Shown: piece by piece, positions 25,397 through 34,442 of the stretch | Position numbering within the stretch: position 1 is the stretch's first letter | How the letters are laid out: the number at the start of each line of letters is the position of its first letter | The notes under the pieces: generated by a model | Databases searched by the model: none | What the model saw: the letters and a program-made list of their open reading frames with translations, nothing else | Told to the model about the DNA's origin: nothing | Assembly: GCF_029854705.2 (NCBI RefSeq) | Contig: NZ_CP139035.1 | Location: 806,001 to 870,000 of the forward strand | Source of the DNA: Akkermansia sp. N21116 | GTDB taxonomy: Bacteria > Verrucomicrobiota > Verrucomicrobiia > Verrucomicrobiales > Akkermansiaceae | Length of the DNA stretch: 64,000 nucleotides | Reading direction: 5' to 3' | Translations under genes and position numbers: made by a program

Positions 25397-26329
25397 TTAG
25401 AATTGGACGAAGAGGCATTTGAGGTAGTCTTCTCCGGGAAAATCGAAGGGCATGGGGTCATGCCTCAAGTCGGCACCGGGAGCGGCGGAGGCTACCATAA
25501 TCCGGAAGTCCCGGTGGCTGAGTTTGCGGCAATTGGTGGAACAGAGGAGCCATCCGCCGGGTTCCAGACAGGCTATGGCTTTGGAAACGAGGTCTCCGTA
25601 GTGGCGCTCGACACGGAAGACTTTTCCGTTTTTGTCGCGGGAAAAAGTAGGAGGGTCCAGGATGATGCCGTGGAAAGTACGCTGCTGTTTGGCGAAACGG
25701 TCAAGCCAGTGGAGCGCGTCTCCCTTGCAGAAATAATGTTCGTCGGGTTCTAGAGCATTAAGGAGAAAGTTTTGCCGGGCCCAGTCGAGACAGGGTTGGG
25801 CGAGATCCAGCGTCGTCGTGATGGCTCCGCCAAGGGCGGCATACACGGAAAATGCTCCCGTGTAGGCGAATGTGTTGAGGATGCGCATACCGGGACGGCA
25901 TGCCTGGCGGACACGTCGTCGGTTGTCTCGTTGATCGAGGAAGATACCCTGGGAATAGCCGGCTCCCATGTCGATGAGGAATCGGACGCCTTGTTCGACG
26001 ATATGGAATTGGAGAGGAGTGGAATCTCCGGCGTGGGCGATGGGAACGGGCGGTTGTTTATCGTCCTGGTCTAGGCGTTTGTGATAAACCGGCCCTGCTT
26101 CGGAAACAATCTGCTGGAGAAGCTGGTGCGGAATGTCGCGGTCACGAGTGGAGATGAGAGTCCTGTCCCCGAACCGATCAATGAACAGCTTCGGGTAACC
26201 GTCTGCTTCTCCGTCTATGACGCGAAAAGAATCGGTATTCTCCGGAAGTCCGGCGATGCGGCTGGCAAGTATGTCTTGGTAGGTGCGTGGCACGTTTATG
26301 GACAATAAACGAGAAAAGAATTCGCGCAA
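25397..26329 (-). CDS. RlmI-like class I SAM-dependent rRNA methyltransferase
   Basis: A 310-residue protein. It has an N-terminal RNA-binding part without an evident PUA domain (FRVIDGEADGYPKLFIDRFG, typical of RlmI/RlmK-like proteins), and a Rossmann domain with GIFLDQRDNRRRVRQA, ILNTFAYTGAFSVYAALGGA, TLDLAQPCLDWARQNF and the DPPTFSRDKNGKVF catalytic motif, then CSTNCRKLSHRDF. RlmI family members methylate a cytosine of 23S rRNA. The usual PUA domain of RlmI (about 70 residues) is largely missing, so substrate and symbol are left open. First gene of the three-gene minus run ending with pgi. Confidence 0.85.
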   Translation of the reverse strand: MREFFSRLLSINVPRTYQDILASRIAGLPENTDSFRVIDGEADGYPKLFIDRFGDRTLISTRDRDIPHQLLQQIVSEAGPVYHKRLDQDDKQPPVPIAHAGDSTPLQFHIVEQGVRFLIDMGAGYSQGIFLDQRDNRRRVRQACRPGMRILNTFAYTGAFSVYAALGGAITTTLDLAQPCLDWARQNFLLNALEPDEHYFCKGDALHWLDRFAKQQRTFHGIILDPPTFSRDKNGKVFRVERHYGDLVSKAIACLEPGGWLLCSTNCRKLSHRDFRIMVASAAPGADLRHDPMPFDFPGEDYLKCLFVQF

Positions 26330-26382
26330 GGGCTTTTTCGCGGATTACAAGGTGAGTGAATGTCAGCAGGTAATGGTAAAAT

Positions 26383-27192
26383 TTGCCATTGTGGAATTCG
26401 ATGTTACACTCCTGTTGGAATACCGTGAAGTTGAATTTGGAGCCATATCGCCTCCCCAGGCAGAAGCTGAAACCCCATAAACCGGCAAAATCCGCACTGG
26501 TTTACGCGGCTCTGGTCGCTTTAGGCGTACCGGTAGCTCTCGGGTGCGTGTTGGCGTTGTACCGGTACCATGAATCGGGACTTCTGGGGATGCATGGGCC
26601 GTTTTCCGTCAGTATGGTAGACCCGGATCCCGTTTCGCAGGAAGAGAACATTGCCCAAAAGACAGTGATTTCACGGGCCTTGCCGGCATTGCCTCCGATT
26701 ATCAGGACGGAGGCGCCCAGACAAGTGCTGAATTTGTCGCCTGACATGCCCGATCTGGCCTGGACTGCCGGAGAGCTGGCGGCTTCCCATGATGTGTTCG
26801 ACGATGCGGATACGGGAACGCTGATGAGTAATCCTCAGGTGGTGAAACGGAGCAATCTCCGTCCCCGTGTCCGTCCGAAAACGGTTTTGGGCGGAGCTCC
26901 GGGAAATCCAGAAGCTTCTACATCCGCGCCGCAGGCTCTGGAAGCCTCGTTGCCTCCCTATCCGGCTTCGGCCCGTAGTGCGGGGCAAGTGGGAGTTGTC
27001 AAGGTGTTGATTTCCGTGGATGAATGCGGTTCCGTATCGGGGGTTTCCCTTTCGGAGTCCAGCGGATATGCTTCGTTGGATCGTGCTGCTCTGGAATGGG
27101 TGAAAAACAACTGGTCGTTTCGGCCCGCAGTCCGTGGCGGTATTCCCATTGCTTCACAAATTATAGCTCCCATCAGATTTAAACTGGATTGA
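26383..27192 (+). CDS. Energy transducer TonB-like protein
   Basis: A 269-residue protein: a short cytoplasmic N-terminus, one membrane helix (about residues 37-60, SALVYAALVALGVPVALGCV), a long linker with modest Pro content, and a C-terminal TonB domain from about residue 195. That domain has LPPYPASARSAGQVGVVKVL, then DECGSVSGVSLSESSGYASL, then AALEWVKNNWSFRPAVRGGI. TonB passes proton-motive force to outer-membrane receptors. No exbB or exbD is in the window. The start is uncertain (ATG at 26383 or 26401, or TTG at 26431). It is followed 7 nt later by the pyrophosphatase gene, so the two may be co-transcribed. Confidence 0.8.
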   Translation: MPLWNSMLHSCWNTVKLNLEPYRLPRQKLKPHKPAKSALVYAALVALGVPVALGCVLALYRYHESGLLGMHGPFSVSMVDPDPVSQEENIAQKTVISRALPALPPIIRTEAPRQVLNLSPDMPDLAWTAGELAASHDVFDDADTGTLMSNPQVVKRSNLRPRVRPKTVLGGAPGNPEASTSAPQALEASLPPYPASARSAGQVGVVKVLISVDECGSVSGVSLSESSGYASLDRAALEWVKNNWSFRPAVRGGIPIASQIIAPIRFKLD

Positions 27193-27199
27193 TACGTGC

Positions 27200-28894
27200 A
27201 TGATGAATGAACGAAACATCGGCCCTTTATACGTCATTGGCCATAAGAACCCCGATACGGACTCCATCTGTTCTGCAATTGGGAATGCTTCCTTTTTGCG
27301 ACGCCATGGTTATCCCGATGCCGTTGCCGCCCGATGCGGGGAAGTGACCCAGCGTACGGCCTGGGTACTGGAGCAGGCACAACTTCCCCAGCCCGTTTTG
27401 ATTCGGGATGCAACGCCGACGGCAGAATCCATTTGCCACAGAAACATTATTTCCGTCCTGCCCGGCGATACGTTCCTGACGACTTACAAGAGGATGACGG
27501 AGAACAACCTGAGTTCCATCCCCGTTATTGATGAACAGGGTAAACTGCACGGGTTGATCCGGTATCTGGATCTGTTGAATCTACTGCTCCCCAAACAGTT
27601 GAGTGATGACAGCGTGCGCTCCGTCGTTGCCAGCCTGGACAACATCGCCAAGACGATCAATGCCCGCTGCCTGACCGGCGAAACACTGAGTACGGAAGAT
27701 GAGGAACTCTTCCTTCTGGTCGGTGCATCCAGTGAACCCAGCGTGCGTTCCCGACTTGCCAACTACAAGAGGAAGGGGCTGATTCACAAGTTGTGCGTGA
27801 TTTGCGGCGACCGTCCGAACGTGCAGCTTTTTGCTGTGGAGAACGGAGTGAGAGCACTCGTTATTACGGCGGATGCCCACCCAACGGCCGATATTCGGGA
27901 GGAAGCCCAGGATTCCGGTACATGCATTCTCAGCACGCCGTGGGATACGGCGAGTGTCGGCCAGTTGATTCGCTGTTCGCGGCGTGTCCACGATGTCGTG
28001 CACCGTGACTTTGTAACGTTCACCTCCGGCCTTCCCCTGTCTCAAATGCGCCAGCTAGCCGTGCAGAGTCGCCAGCCTCTGTTTCCTGTGCTTGATAAGA
28101 TCAGCAACAAGGTGGTCGGAGTTGTTTCCAAGACGGATTTGGTTGATCCTCCCCGCATGCGTTTGGCTTTGGTGGATCACAACGAATTCAGCCAGGCGGT
28201 AGATGGAGTAGAAGAGGCGGAAATCGTCGAAGTGATGGATCATCACCGCCTCGGTTCCCAGGTATCGACACGCGATCCCATCAGGTTCCTGAATGAGCCT
28301 GTCGGTTCGACATCGACGCTGGTGGCTCGCCGGTTTTTCCATCGGGACGAGGAGCCGGAGCCGAATGTCGCCTTGTGCCTGTGTGCGGGGATTTTGTCGG
28401 ATACGATCAATCTGACGTCTCCGACGACGACGAGCGTCGATCGTCTGATGATGGAATGGCTAATGCCGATTTCCGGGATTGATCCGCAGAAATTTACGGA
28501 GGAATTCTTCTCGACCGGTTCCTTGTTGAGATCAAGGGATTCCTCGGCGGTCGACATCATCCAGGCGGACCGCAAGGAATTCGTAGAATTCGGGTTCCGC
28601 ATCAGTATTTCCCAGGTAGAGGAAGTTGGAGTATACGGATTTGATGCCGTACGACATCAACTTCAAAAAGCTTTGGAGGAATTGCAGGTAAAAGAAAAGT
28701 ACAGGCTTGCCTGCCTTCTGGTGACGGACATCAGTACGCACGATTCCCTTTTGCTGGCAGTAGGAGATCCCGATGTGTTGGATAATCTGGAATTCAAACG
28801 TTTAGACGACAATCTCTTTTCTGCCAAAGGCGTGGTGAGCCGCAAAAAACAACTCTTTCCGGCTATTTCCCAGGCTCTGAAAGGGGTGGAATGA
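27200..28894 (+). CDS. Manganese-dependent inorganic pyrophosphatase with CBS and DRTGG domains
   Basis: A 564-residue family II pyrophosphatase of the large, regulated type. The DHH catalytic domain starts YVIGHKNPDTDSICSAIG (His and Asp ligands), is interrupted by a regulatory insert (about residues 70-310) with a CBS pair (YKRMTENNLSSIPVIDEQ, PLFPVLDKISNKVVGVVSKT) and a DRTGG-like domain between, and resumes with LALVDHNEFSQAVDG, VEVMDHHRLG and AGILSDTINLTSPTTTSVD. The DHHA2 domain closes the protein (KEYRLACLLVTDIS-like segment, then SRKKQLFP). CBS-containing members are adenylate-inhibited. It hydrolyses PPi in the cytoplasm. Common annotation is 'putative manganese-dependent inorganic diphosphatase'. 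Confidence 0.93.
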   Translation: MMNERNIGPLYVIGHKNPDTDSICSAIGNASFLRRHGYPDAVAARCGEVTQRTAWVLEQAQLPQPVLIRDATPTAESICHRNIISVLPGDTFLTTYKRMTENNLSSIPVIDEQGKLHGLIRYLDLLNLLLPKQLSDDSVRSVVASLDNIAKTINARCLTGETLSTEDEELFLLVGASSEPSVRSRLANYKRKGLIHKLCVICGDRPNVQLFAVENGVRALVITADAHPTADIREEAQDSGTCILSTPWDTASVGQLIRCSRRVHDVVHRDFVTFTSGLPLSQMRQLAVQSRQPLFPVLDKISNKVVGVVSKTDLVDPPRMRLALVDHNEFSQAVDGVEEAEIVEVMDHHRLGSQVSTRDPIRFLNEPVGSTSTLVARRFFHRDEEPEPNVALCLCAGILSDTINLTSPTTTSVDRLMMEWLMPISGIDPQKFTEEFFSTGSLLRSRDSSAVDIIQADRKEFVEFGFRISISQVEEVGVYGFDAVRHQLQKALEELQVKEKYRLACLLVTDISTHDSLLLAVGDPDVLDNLEFKRLDDNLFSAKGVVSRKKQLFPAISQALKGVE

Positions 28895-28898
28895 GGAT

Positions 28899-29585
28899 CT
28901 AAAATATCCAGGGCTTTCCGTAGAGGATCAGAACCAGAGCGGGAATAATCATTAAAGTTCCGCGAGCGAGTTCCTTCAGACCAGAGGAAAGCCGGGGTGG
29001 CAAGGAGAGAGTCAGGATGAGGCTGAAGTAGATACCTGTGTACCAGACTGGCGCACTGATCATGAAATCATTGGCGTAGCCGCTCATTTTCTCGAAGTAG
29101 GCAGGAGTTGCTGTGGCAAAAGCAAGGACGATGCCTGCGTAGATGGATTCTCCCAAAATAGATGGACGGAAATCCCGTTTGGCGATTGAGAAGAGGTATC
29201 GTGCCAGGAGCACCAGACCAAAAAGGCCGGAAGGAAAAAGAAATGGGAATATGCCGACACCTAGCCGAAACAGGAGCAGGAAGCCGGAAGTGCCGAATGC
29301 GAGGATGCTTCCGACCGGGAACAGTTGGCACAGGAGACGATATGCCCTGGGGGTGAGTTCCGCATCGACGGCAAGTGTTGGTGTTGCCGGACTCAGTTTG
29401 TTGCGCAACAGGGCAGCCCCCCATGAAACGGCAAAAATGAAACCGTATTCATCGCCGGTGATCAGAAATGCACCGTAAATCGTCTTGAATGCGGCGCTCC
29501 AGGCAACGGCTATAATCGGGATGATCAATCCTGAAAGAGCGAGCCTTGCAGAAAAACGGGTGAGGGTTGCCGATTGAAGGAACAT
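28899..29585 (-). CDS. Integral membrane protein of unknown function
   Basis: A 228-residue hydrophobic protein, starting MFLQSATLTRFSARLALSGL (29585). About six to seven membrane segments are visible by eye, for example LALSGLIIPIIAVAWSAAF, FPVGSILAFGTSGFLLLF, FPFLFPSGLFGLVLLARYLF, GIVLAFATATPAYF, WYTGIYFSLILTLSL and GTLMIIPALVLILYG. A central soluble loop has RNKLSPATPTLAVDAELTPR. No transporter or enzyme motif was recognised. It is convergent with the pyrophosphatase gene (4 nt between stops) and stands alone on the minus strand. Confidence 0.7.
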   Translation of the reverse strand: MFLQSATLTRFSARLALSGLIIPIIAVAWSAAFKTIYGAFLITGDEYGFIFAVSWGAALLRNKLSPATPTLAVDAELTPRAYRLLCQLFPVGSILAFGTSGFLLLFRLGVGIFPFLFPSGLFGLVLLARYLFSIAKRDFRPSILGESIYAGIVLAFATATPAYFEKMSGYANDFMISAPVWYTGIYFSLILTLSLPPRLSSGLKELARGTLMIIPALVLILYGKPWIF

Positions 29586-29717
29586 AGATAGTATGCCCTC
29601 TATCGTCCGGACGATCGGGGCTGCATGCAAGGAGGTGCACTGTCATGGTTTTTTGTAAAGTCGGTATGTAGTGCGAGCTGTTCGTATTATCCAATCTGCG
29701 AATTGATGAATGCACCC

Positions 29718-29747
29718 TTGACAATGAACGAAAAATCACCATATTTC
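29718..29747 (+). promoter_or_regulatory. Putative promoter of rpmE2
   Basis: Consensus TTGACA (29718-29723), 17-18 bp spacer, and an AT-rich -10 (atattt / tatttc at 29741-29747). Transcription would start a few bases before the leader hairpin. Confidence 0.6.
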
Positions 29748-29759
29748 CATCTCCACCTC

Positions 29760-29778
29760 ATTGCGTTGGAAACGCAAT
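29760..29778 (+). promoter_or_regulatory. Perfect hairpin in the L31 leader
   Basis: Stem attgcgtt (29760-29767) / aacgcaat (29771-29778) with a GGA loop, 8 bp without mismatch. It ends 16 nt before the rpmE2 ATG and takes up most of the predicted leader. It could be a site for autoregulation by L31 or a translation-control element. Confidence 0.5.
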
Positions 29779-29794
29779 ACATATCCTATTCATC

Positions 29795-30073
29795 ATGAAA
29801 GCAGATATTCATCCCAAATATAATCCGGTCGTTTTCGTTGACATCTCTACCGGCCGCCGTTTTATCACCCGTTCCACTGCCCGTTCCTCCAAAACGGAAG
29901 TGATTGATGGTGTGGAACACTTCGTGATCACCTGCGGTATTACCTCCGATTCCCACCCTTTCTTCACGGGTAAGAACCAGTTTGTCGATACCGAAGGCCG
30001 CATCGACAAGTTCCAGAAGCGTTTCGGCGCTTCGATCCGTCGCCAGGGCGGCAAGCCCAAGCTCGGCAAATAA
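29795..30073 (+). CDS. rpmE2: 50S ribosomal protein L31, type B
   Basis: A 92-residue protein starting MKADIHPKYNPVVFVDISTG, with RFITRSTARSS, FVITCGITSDSHPFFTGKNQ and DTEGRIDKFQKRFG. The absence of the four zinc-binding Cys of ordinary L31 (only one Cys remains) and the DSHPF-YTG-like segment identify the zinc-free type B form (YkgM/RpmE2-like). In other bacteria this form replaces the zinc form during zinc starvation; here whether a zinc form exists elsewhere is unknown. The tail RRQGGKPKLGK is an extension. Confidence 0.94.
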   Translation: MKADIHPKYNPVVFVDISTGRRFITRSTARSSKTEVIDGVEHFVITCGITSDSHPFFTGKNQFVDTEGRIDKFQKRFGASIRRQGGKPKLGK

Positions 30074-30101
30074 TCGGATTCCGATTCATTTTTTCCAAAG
30101 T

Positions 30102-30128
30102 CATCTTCCTTGATAATCAAGGGAGATG
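30102..30128 (+). terminator. Possible terminator of rpmE2
   Basis: Arms 30102-30114 (catcttccttgat) and 30116-30128 (atcaagggagatg) pair over most of 13 bp with one G-U pair, followed by GCTTTGTTGTTT, a weak T-run. Confidence 0.5.
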
Positions 30129-30214
30129 GCTTTGTTGTTTACCAGCGTAGTGGGCGAGAGAGCCATAGGCACACGGCATGGGAATTATGCCCCGGCTCCT
30201 CCGACTGTTGGTAT

Positions 30215-30251
30215 GAAAATCCCCGGAGGGCATAAGAACGCTTCCGGGGAT
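30215..30251 (-). terminator. Terminator of the tyrosine phosphatase gene
   Basis: Arms 30219-30227 (atccccgga) and 30243-30251 (tccggggat), 9 bp, with TTT following on the minus strand; 36 nt after the stop codon. Confidence 0.65.
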
Positions 30252-30286
30252 GCTGCCAAGGAGGGAATGTCCCAGAGAGGAGTATT

Positions 30287-30817
30287 TTATTCCGAGATGG
30301 CCGTGTTGTGTTTGGCGATGGTACCCTTGACCGATTTAAGGAGATTGGAACAAGCATCTTCCAAGAGTTCAACAACATGATCGAAACCTGACTGTCCGCC
30401 GTAATAGGGGTCGGGGACTTCGGTGTCGCGGAACTTATTACTGACAAATTTACACATGGGAATGATTTTATCCCGGAAGCGCTTCAATTTGTCCATGGCC
30501 CGGACATCGGTAAAATTGTCTCCGTCCATGGTTAGGATGAGGTCGAATTGTTCCAGATCTTCAGGATTGATCTTGCGTGCGCGGTGGGGAAAAATGCTGT
30601 AACCGTGGTTCGCGAGGGTTTTGAGCATGCGTGAGTCGGGAGGGGAGCCTTCGTGGTAACCGATAGTTCCTGCGGAATCGGTATGAATCTGTTCGTTCAT
30701 CTGGTTTTTATCCACCATGTTGCGGAAAATGATTTCCGCTGCGGGGGAACGGCAGATATTTCCCATGCAAACGAAGAGTACATTGATGATAGGGCTTTGA
30801 TTCAGGAAATGTTTCAT
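30287..30817 (-). CDS. Low-molecular-weight protein tyrosine phosphatase
   Basis: A 176-residue cytoplasmic phosphatase. The P-loop VLFVCMGNICRSPAAEI contains the C-x5-R-S active site, and the general-acid loop is VPDPYYGGQSGFDHVVELL with its Asp. The DSAGTIGYHEGSPPDSRML segment is also typical of the family. Members dephosphorylate Tyr-phosphorylated proteins, often controlling exopolysaccharide kinases, but no such kinase lies nearby. Length is slightly above the usual 150-160 because of an N-terminal MKHFLNQSPI. It has its own promoter and terminator and is divergent from the hydrolase gene. Confidence 0.94.
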   Translation of the reverse strand: MKHFLNQSPIINVLFVCMGNICRSPAAEIIFRNMVDKNQMNEQIHTDSAGTIGYHEGSPPDSRMLKTLANHGYSIFPHRARKINPEDLEQFDLILTMDGDNFTDVRAMDKLKRFRDKIIPMCKFVSNKFRDTEVPDPYYGGQSGFDHVVELLEDACSNLLKSVKGTIAKHNTAISE

Positions 30818-30851
30818 AACTGAAAACTCTTGAATAGGTTAAAAAAGTAAG

Positions 30852-30879
30852 GAGATAATCGTAGGTTTTCAAGTGTCAA
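30852..30879 (-). promoter_or_regulatory. Promoter of the tyrosine phosphatase gene
   Basis: Minus strand: TTGACA (30879-30874), 16 bp, TATCTC (30857-30852), about 35 nt upstream of the ATG. Confidence 0.6.
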
Positions 30880-30901
30880 TTTTGTCCGCATCGCTTCTTG
30901 C

Positions 30902-31648
30902 TTGGATTTTGTGATGAATTGCCTTATGAATTGTCCGGTTATGATCTGGTTTCTTCATGGCAATATGGGGCTTCCGGGCGACTGGGGACCAGTCTCCAAG
31001 GCGTTGCAAGGCATGGGGGTGGCCTCGCGTTCTTTGAATTTGTGGAAGTTGCTGGCGTGTTGTCCCAAAACTTTGACAGAGGCGGGAGATCTCATAGCCG
31101 CGGAGATTTCGTCTCAGGATCACAGACCAGTTTTATGCGGATATTCTCTGGGAGGGCGTTTGGGGTTACATGCCGTGTGTCGTCATCCGGAGTTGTGGGC
31201 GGGCGCAGTGTTTGTCAGTACCCATCCCGGGCTCCAGAGCGACGATGAGCGTTCCATCCGTCGTGCCTCCGATGCGGAATGGGCTGTCAAATGCCTGGAG
31301 ATACCCTGGAATGATGTGATGACCTCCTGGCATGAGCAGGGAGTTTTGCGGGGAAATAAGAGGGAGGAACAACCGGCTCTTTCGTCATGGAAGAGGAGTA
31401 TTGCCCGGGGGTTTGTAGATTGGTCATTGGGGATGCAGGAAGATTTCCGGCAAAATCTCCGGCAATTGGAAATTCCCTGGTTGTGGGTGTGCGGGGAGAA
31501 GGATCCCAAGTTTTCCGGGCTGGGGAGAGAGGTTGCCGGAGACGGGCTTGTTCTCGTGCCCGGTTCGGGGCATCGGGTGCCTGCCGAGCAACCGATTTTG
31601 CTTGCGGATATCCTGTGTGAGTTTTACAAGAAACTAGGCGATGAATGA
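30902..31648 (+). CDS. Alpha/beta hydrolase, MenH-like
   Basis: A 248-residue hydrolase. The oxyanion segment WFLHGNMGLPGDWGPV begins the fold. The nucleophile elbow is LCGYSLGGRLGLHA with Ser, the acid is in VCGEKDPKFSGLG, and the catalytic His is in VPGSGHRVPAEQP. The order and spacing fit the MenH family (SHCHC synthase of menaquinone synthesis). No other men gene is near, so the function is uncertain. The ATG at 30902 gives a Cys/Met-rich start; an internal ATG at 30941 (MIWFLHGN) is a plausible alternative. The 3' end overlaps the next gene by 8 nt. Confidence 0.8.
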   Translation: MDFVMNCLMNCPVMIWFLHGNMGLPGDWGPVSKALQGMGVASRSLNLWKLLACCPKTLTEAGDLIAAEISSQDHRPVLCGYSLGGRLGLHAVCRHPELWAGAVFVSTHPGLQSDDERSIRRASDAEWAVKCLEIPWNDVMTSWHEQGVLRGNKREEQPALSSWKRSIARGFVDWSLGMQEDFRQNLRQLEIPWLWVCGEKDPKFSGLGREVAGDGLVLVPGSGHRVPAEQPILLADILCEFYKKLGDE

Positions 31649-31967
31649 CAATATTCCCAATGGCGAGGATCTGAGAAAGCTGGTGGAAGAAATTGCAGCC
31701 ATGCATATGCCTTTCGGGATGTATGGTCCGGCGAAATACCCGCCGAAGGGGTGTCCGCTGATGGATGTCCCCATCGAATATCTGACGTGGTTCAAGGCCA
31801 AGGGGTTTCCCAAAGGGAAACTGGGGTTGTTGATGGAACAATGCTGGTTTCTGCGTGCCAATGGCTTGGACGATTTGTTTAATCCGTTCAGACAAGTCCG
31901 GGGCGGGCGGACCAGCCACCACAAGCGCTACGGGAAAACGTATCGTTTCGACGAAGGAGAATCATAA
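31641..31967 (+). CDS. DUF3820-type protein
   Basis: A 108-residue protein. The core MHMPFGMYGPAKYPPKGCPL, DVPIEYLTWFKAKGFPKGKL and LLMEQCWFLRANGLDD matches the DUF3820 pattern (M-P-F-G-K-Y, then P-x-x-Y-L-x-W-F-x-x-x-G-F-P, then N-G-L). Family members are small cytoplasmic proteins of unknown role; some are annotated as quorum-sensing-regulated virulence factors on weak grounds. It overlaps the hydrolase gene by 8 nt, so the two are co-translated. Confidence 0.82.
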   Translation: MNDNIPNGEDLRKLVEEIAAMHMPFGMYGPAKYPPKGCPLMDVPIEYLTWFKAKGFPKGKLGLLMEQCWFLRANGLDDLFNPFRQVRGGRTSHHKRYGKTYRFDEGES

Positions 31968-31997
31968 AAAACCGGTCCGCCTTTCAGCGAACCGGTT
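31966..31997 (-). terminator. Terminator of fba
   Basis: Arms 31970-31980 (aaccggtccgc) and 31987-31997 (gcgaaccggtt), 11 bp with one G-U pair in the minus-strand RNA, then TTTTT on the minus strand. It lies in the tail-to-tail gap with the DUF3820 gene. Confidence 0.85.
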
Positions 31998-32030
31998 GGG
32001 GATGAAAAACGGGGATCTCCGTTTGGCGGA

Positions 32031-33062
<1,032 letters not shown>

Positions 33063-33136
33063 AGTATTGTGGATGTTAGTGTTTATATGGGCAACGGCAA
33101 GGCTGAAGTCGGTCAGTCCTGCCGTAGAAGTGAGAT

Positions 33137-34429
33137 TTATACCTGGGGGATGGATTCTCCGGCAATGAGGTCGTCCCAGCTTTGCCGGCGGCGTATGGTA
33201 TGCCATGAATCGCCGTCGACGAGGACTTCCTCAGGCATCGGACGTGAGTTGTAATTGGAAGCCATGGAAAAACCGTAGGCTCCGGCGGACAGGATGGCCA
33301 GGAGTTCTCCCTGATGGATATTGGCTACTTCACGGTTTTGAGCCATGAAATCGCCGGATTCGCAGATGGGGCCGACGACGTCGGCAACAATGGTGTCGTT
33401 TCCGGCGTGTTCCGTAACGGGAACGATCTGGTGATACCCTTGATAGAGAGCGGGACGAATGAGGTCGTTCATGCCGACATCAATGACCTTGAATGTCTTG
33501 GCTTTCCCGTTTTTTTCGTACAGGCATCGGGTGATGAGGGCTCCTGCATTTCCGACGATGACGCGGCCGGGTTCGACGATGATGTGCAGTCCGAGAGGCT
33601 GGAGCAGGGGGATGATGGAATCCGCATATGTCTTGATCGTGAGCTGCTCGGGGGATTCGTCCCACCATTCTTTTCCTCCGGATTCCAGAGAGTCCTGGTA
33701 GACGATGCCAACCCCGCCTCCGATGGACAGGAATTCGATACCGTGGCGTTCCTTCAGCCGGGCTGCAAGGGGGGCTACTTTAGCGACGGCTTCCACGAAA
33801 GGGGCTGCCTGGGTCAGCTGGGAGCCGATGTGCATTTGCAGGCCTTTGAGGCGGATGTTGGGTAACTCGCGGGAGGCGCGTTCGTAGAGCTCTTCAATCC
33901 GTTCGAAGTCGATGCCGAATTTGTTTTCCGATTTGCCGGTGGTGATGTATTTGTGCGTGCCGGCTTCTACGTTCGGGTTGACGCGGATGGAAACGGGGGC
34001 GATGGTGCCCATGCCGCGTGCGATTTCGTCAATTGCGCGCATTTCGGCTTCCGATTCGATGTTGAAGCAGTAGATTTTCTGTTCCAGCGCGTAACGGATT
34101 TCCTGTTCGGTTTTACCGATTCCTGCGTAGGTACACTTTTTGGGATCTCCTCCGGCTTTGATGATACGGAAGAGTTCTCCGCCGGAGACGATGTCGAAAC
34201 CGGCGCCATGTTGGGCCATCAGATTCAGGATGGCTATGTTCGAACAGGCCTTGACTGCAAATTCGATTTCGGCATTCAGCGGTGCGAGGGCTTCTTTGAG
34301 CCGTGTGAAGTGATCCAGAATGGTCTGCTTGCTGTACACGTAGAGAGGGGTCCCTGTTTGTGCGGCGAGTGTTTCGAGGTTGACTCCCTCGCAACACAGG
34401 GTTCCGTTTCGGTAGGCGAATGCGTGCAT
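33137..34429 (-). CDS. lysA: Diaminopimelate decarboxylase
   Basis: A 430-residue PLP enzyme, the last step of lysine synthesis. It starts MHAFAYRNGTLCCEGVNLET at 34429. The PLP Lys is in EIEFAVKACSNIAIL. Others: GAGFDIVSGGELFRIIKAGG, SIRVNPNVEAGTHKYITTG, GLQMHIGSQLT, the phosphate-binding FLSIGGGVGIVYQ, IVEPGRVIVGNAGAL, and the dimer-interface CESGDFMAQNRE with the catalytic Cys. It lies 13 nt after the AI-2E-family gene and belongs to a minus run ending in fba. Confidence 0.96.
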   Translation of the reverse strand: MHAFAYRNGTLCCEGVNLETLAAQTGTPLYVYSKQTILDHFTRLKEALAPLNAEIEFAVKACSNIAILNLMAQHGAGFDIVSGGELFRIIKAGGDPKKCTYAGIGKTEQEIRYALEQKIYCFNIESEAEMRAIDEIARGMGTIAPVSIRVNPNVEAGTHKYITTGKSENKFGIDFERIEELYERASRELPNIRLKGLQMHIGSQLTQAAPFVEAVAKVAPLAARLKERHGIEFLSIGGGVGIVYQDSLESGGKEWWDESPEQLTIKTYADSIIPLLQPLGLHIIVEPGRVIVGNAGALITRCLYEKNGKAKTFKVIDVGMNDLIRPALYQGYHQIVPVTEHAGNDTIVADVVGPICESGDFMAQNREVANIHQGELLAILSAGAYGFSMASNYNSRPMPEEVLVDGDSWHTIRRRQSWDDLIAGESIPQV

Positions 34430-34442
34430 ATTCGAATGTGTC

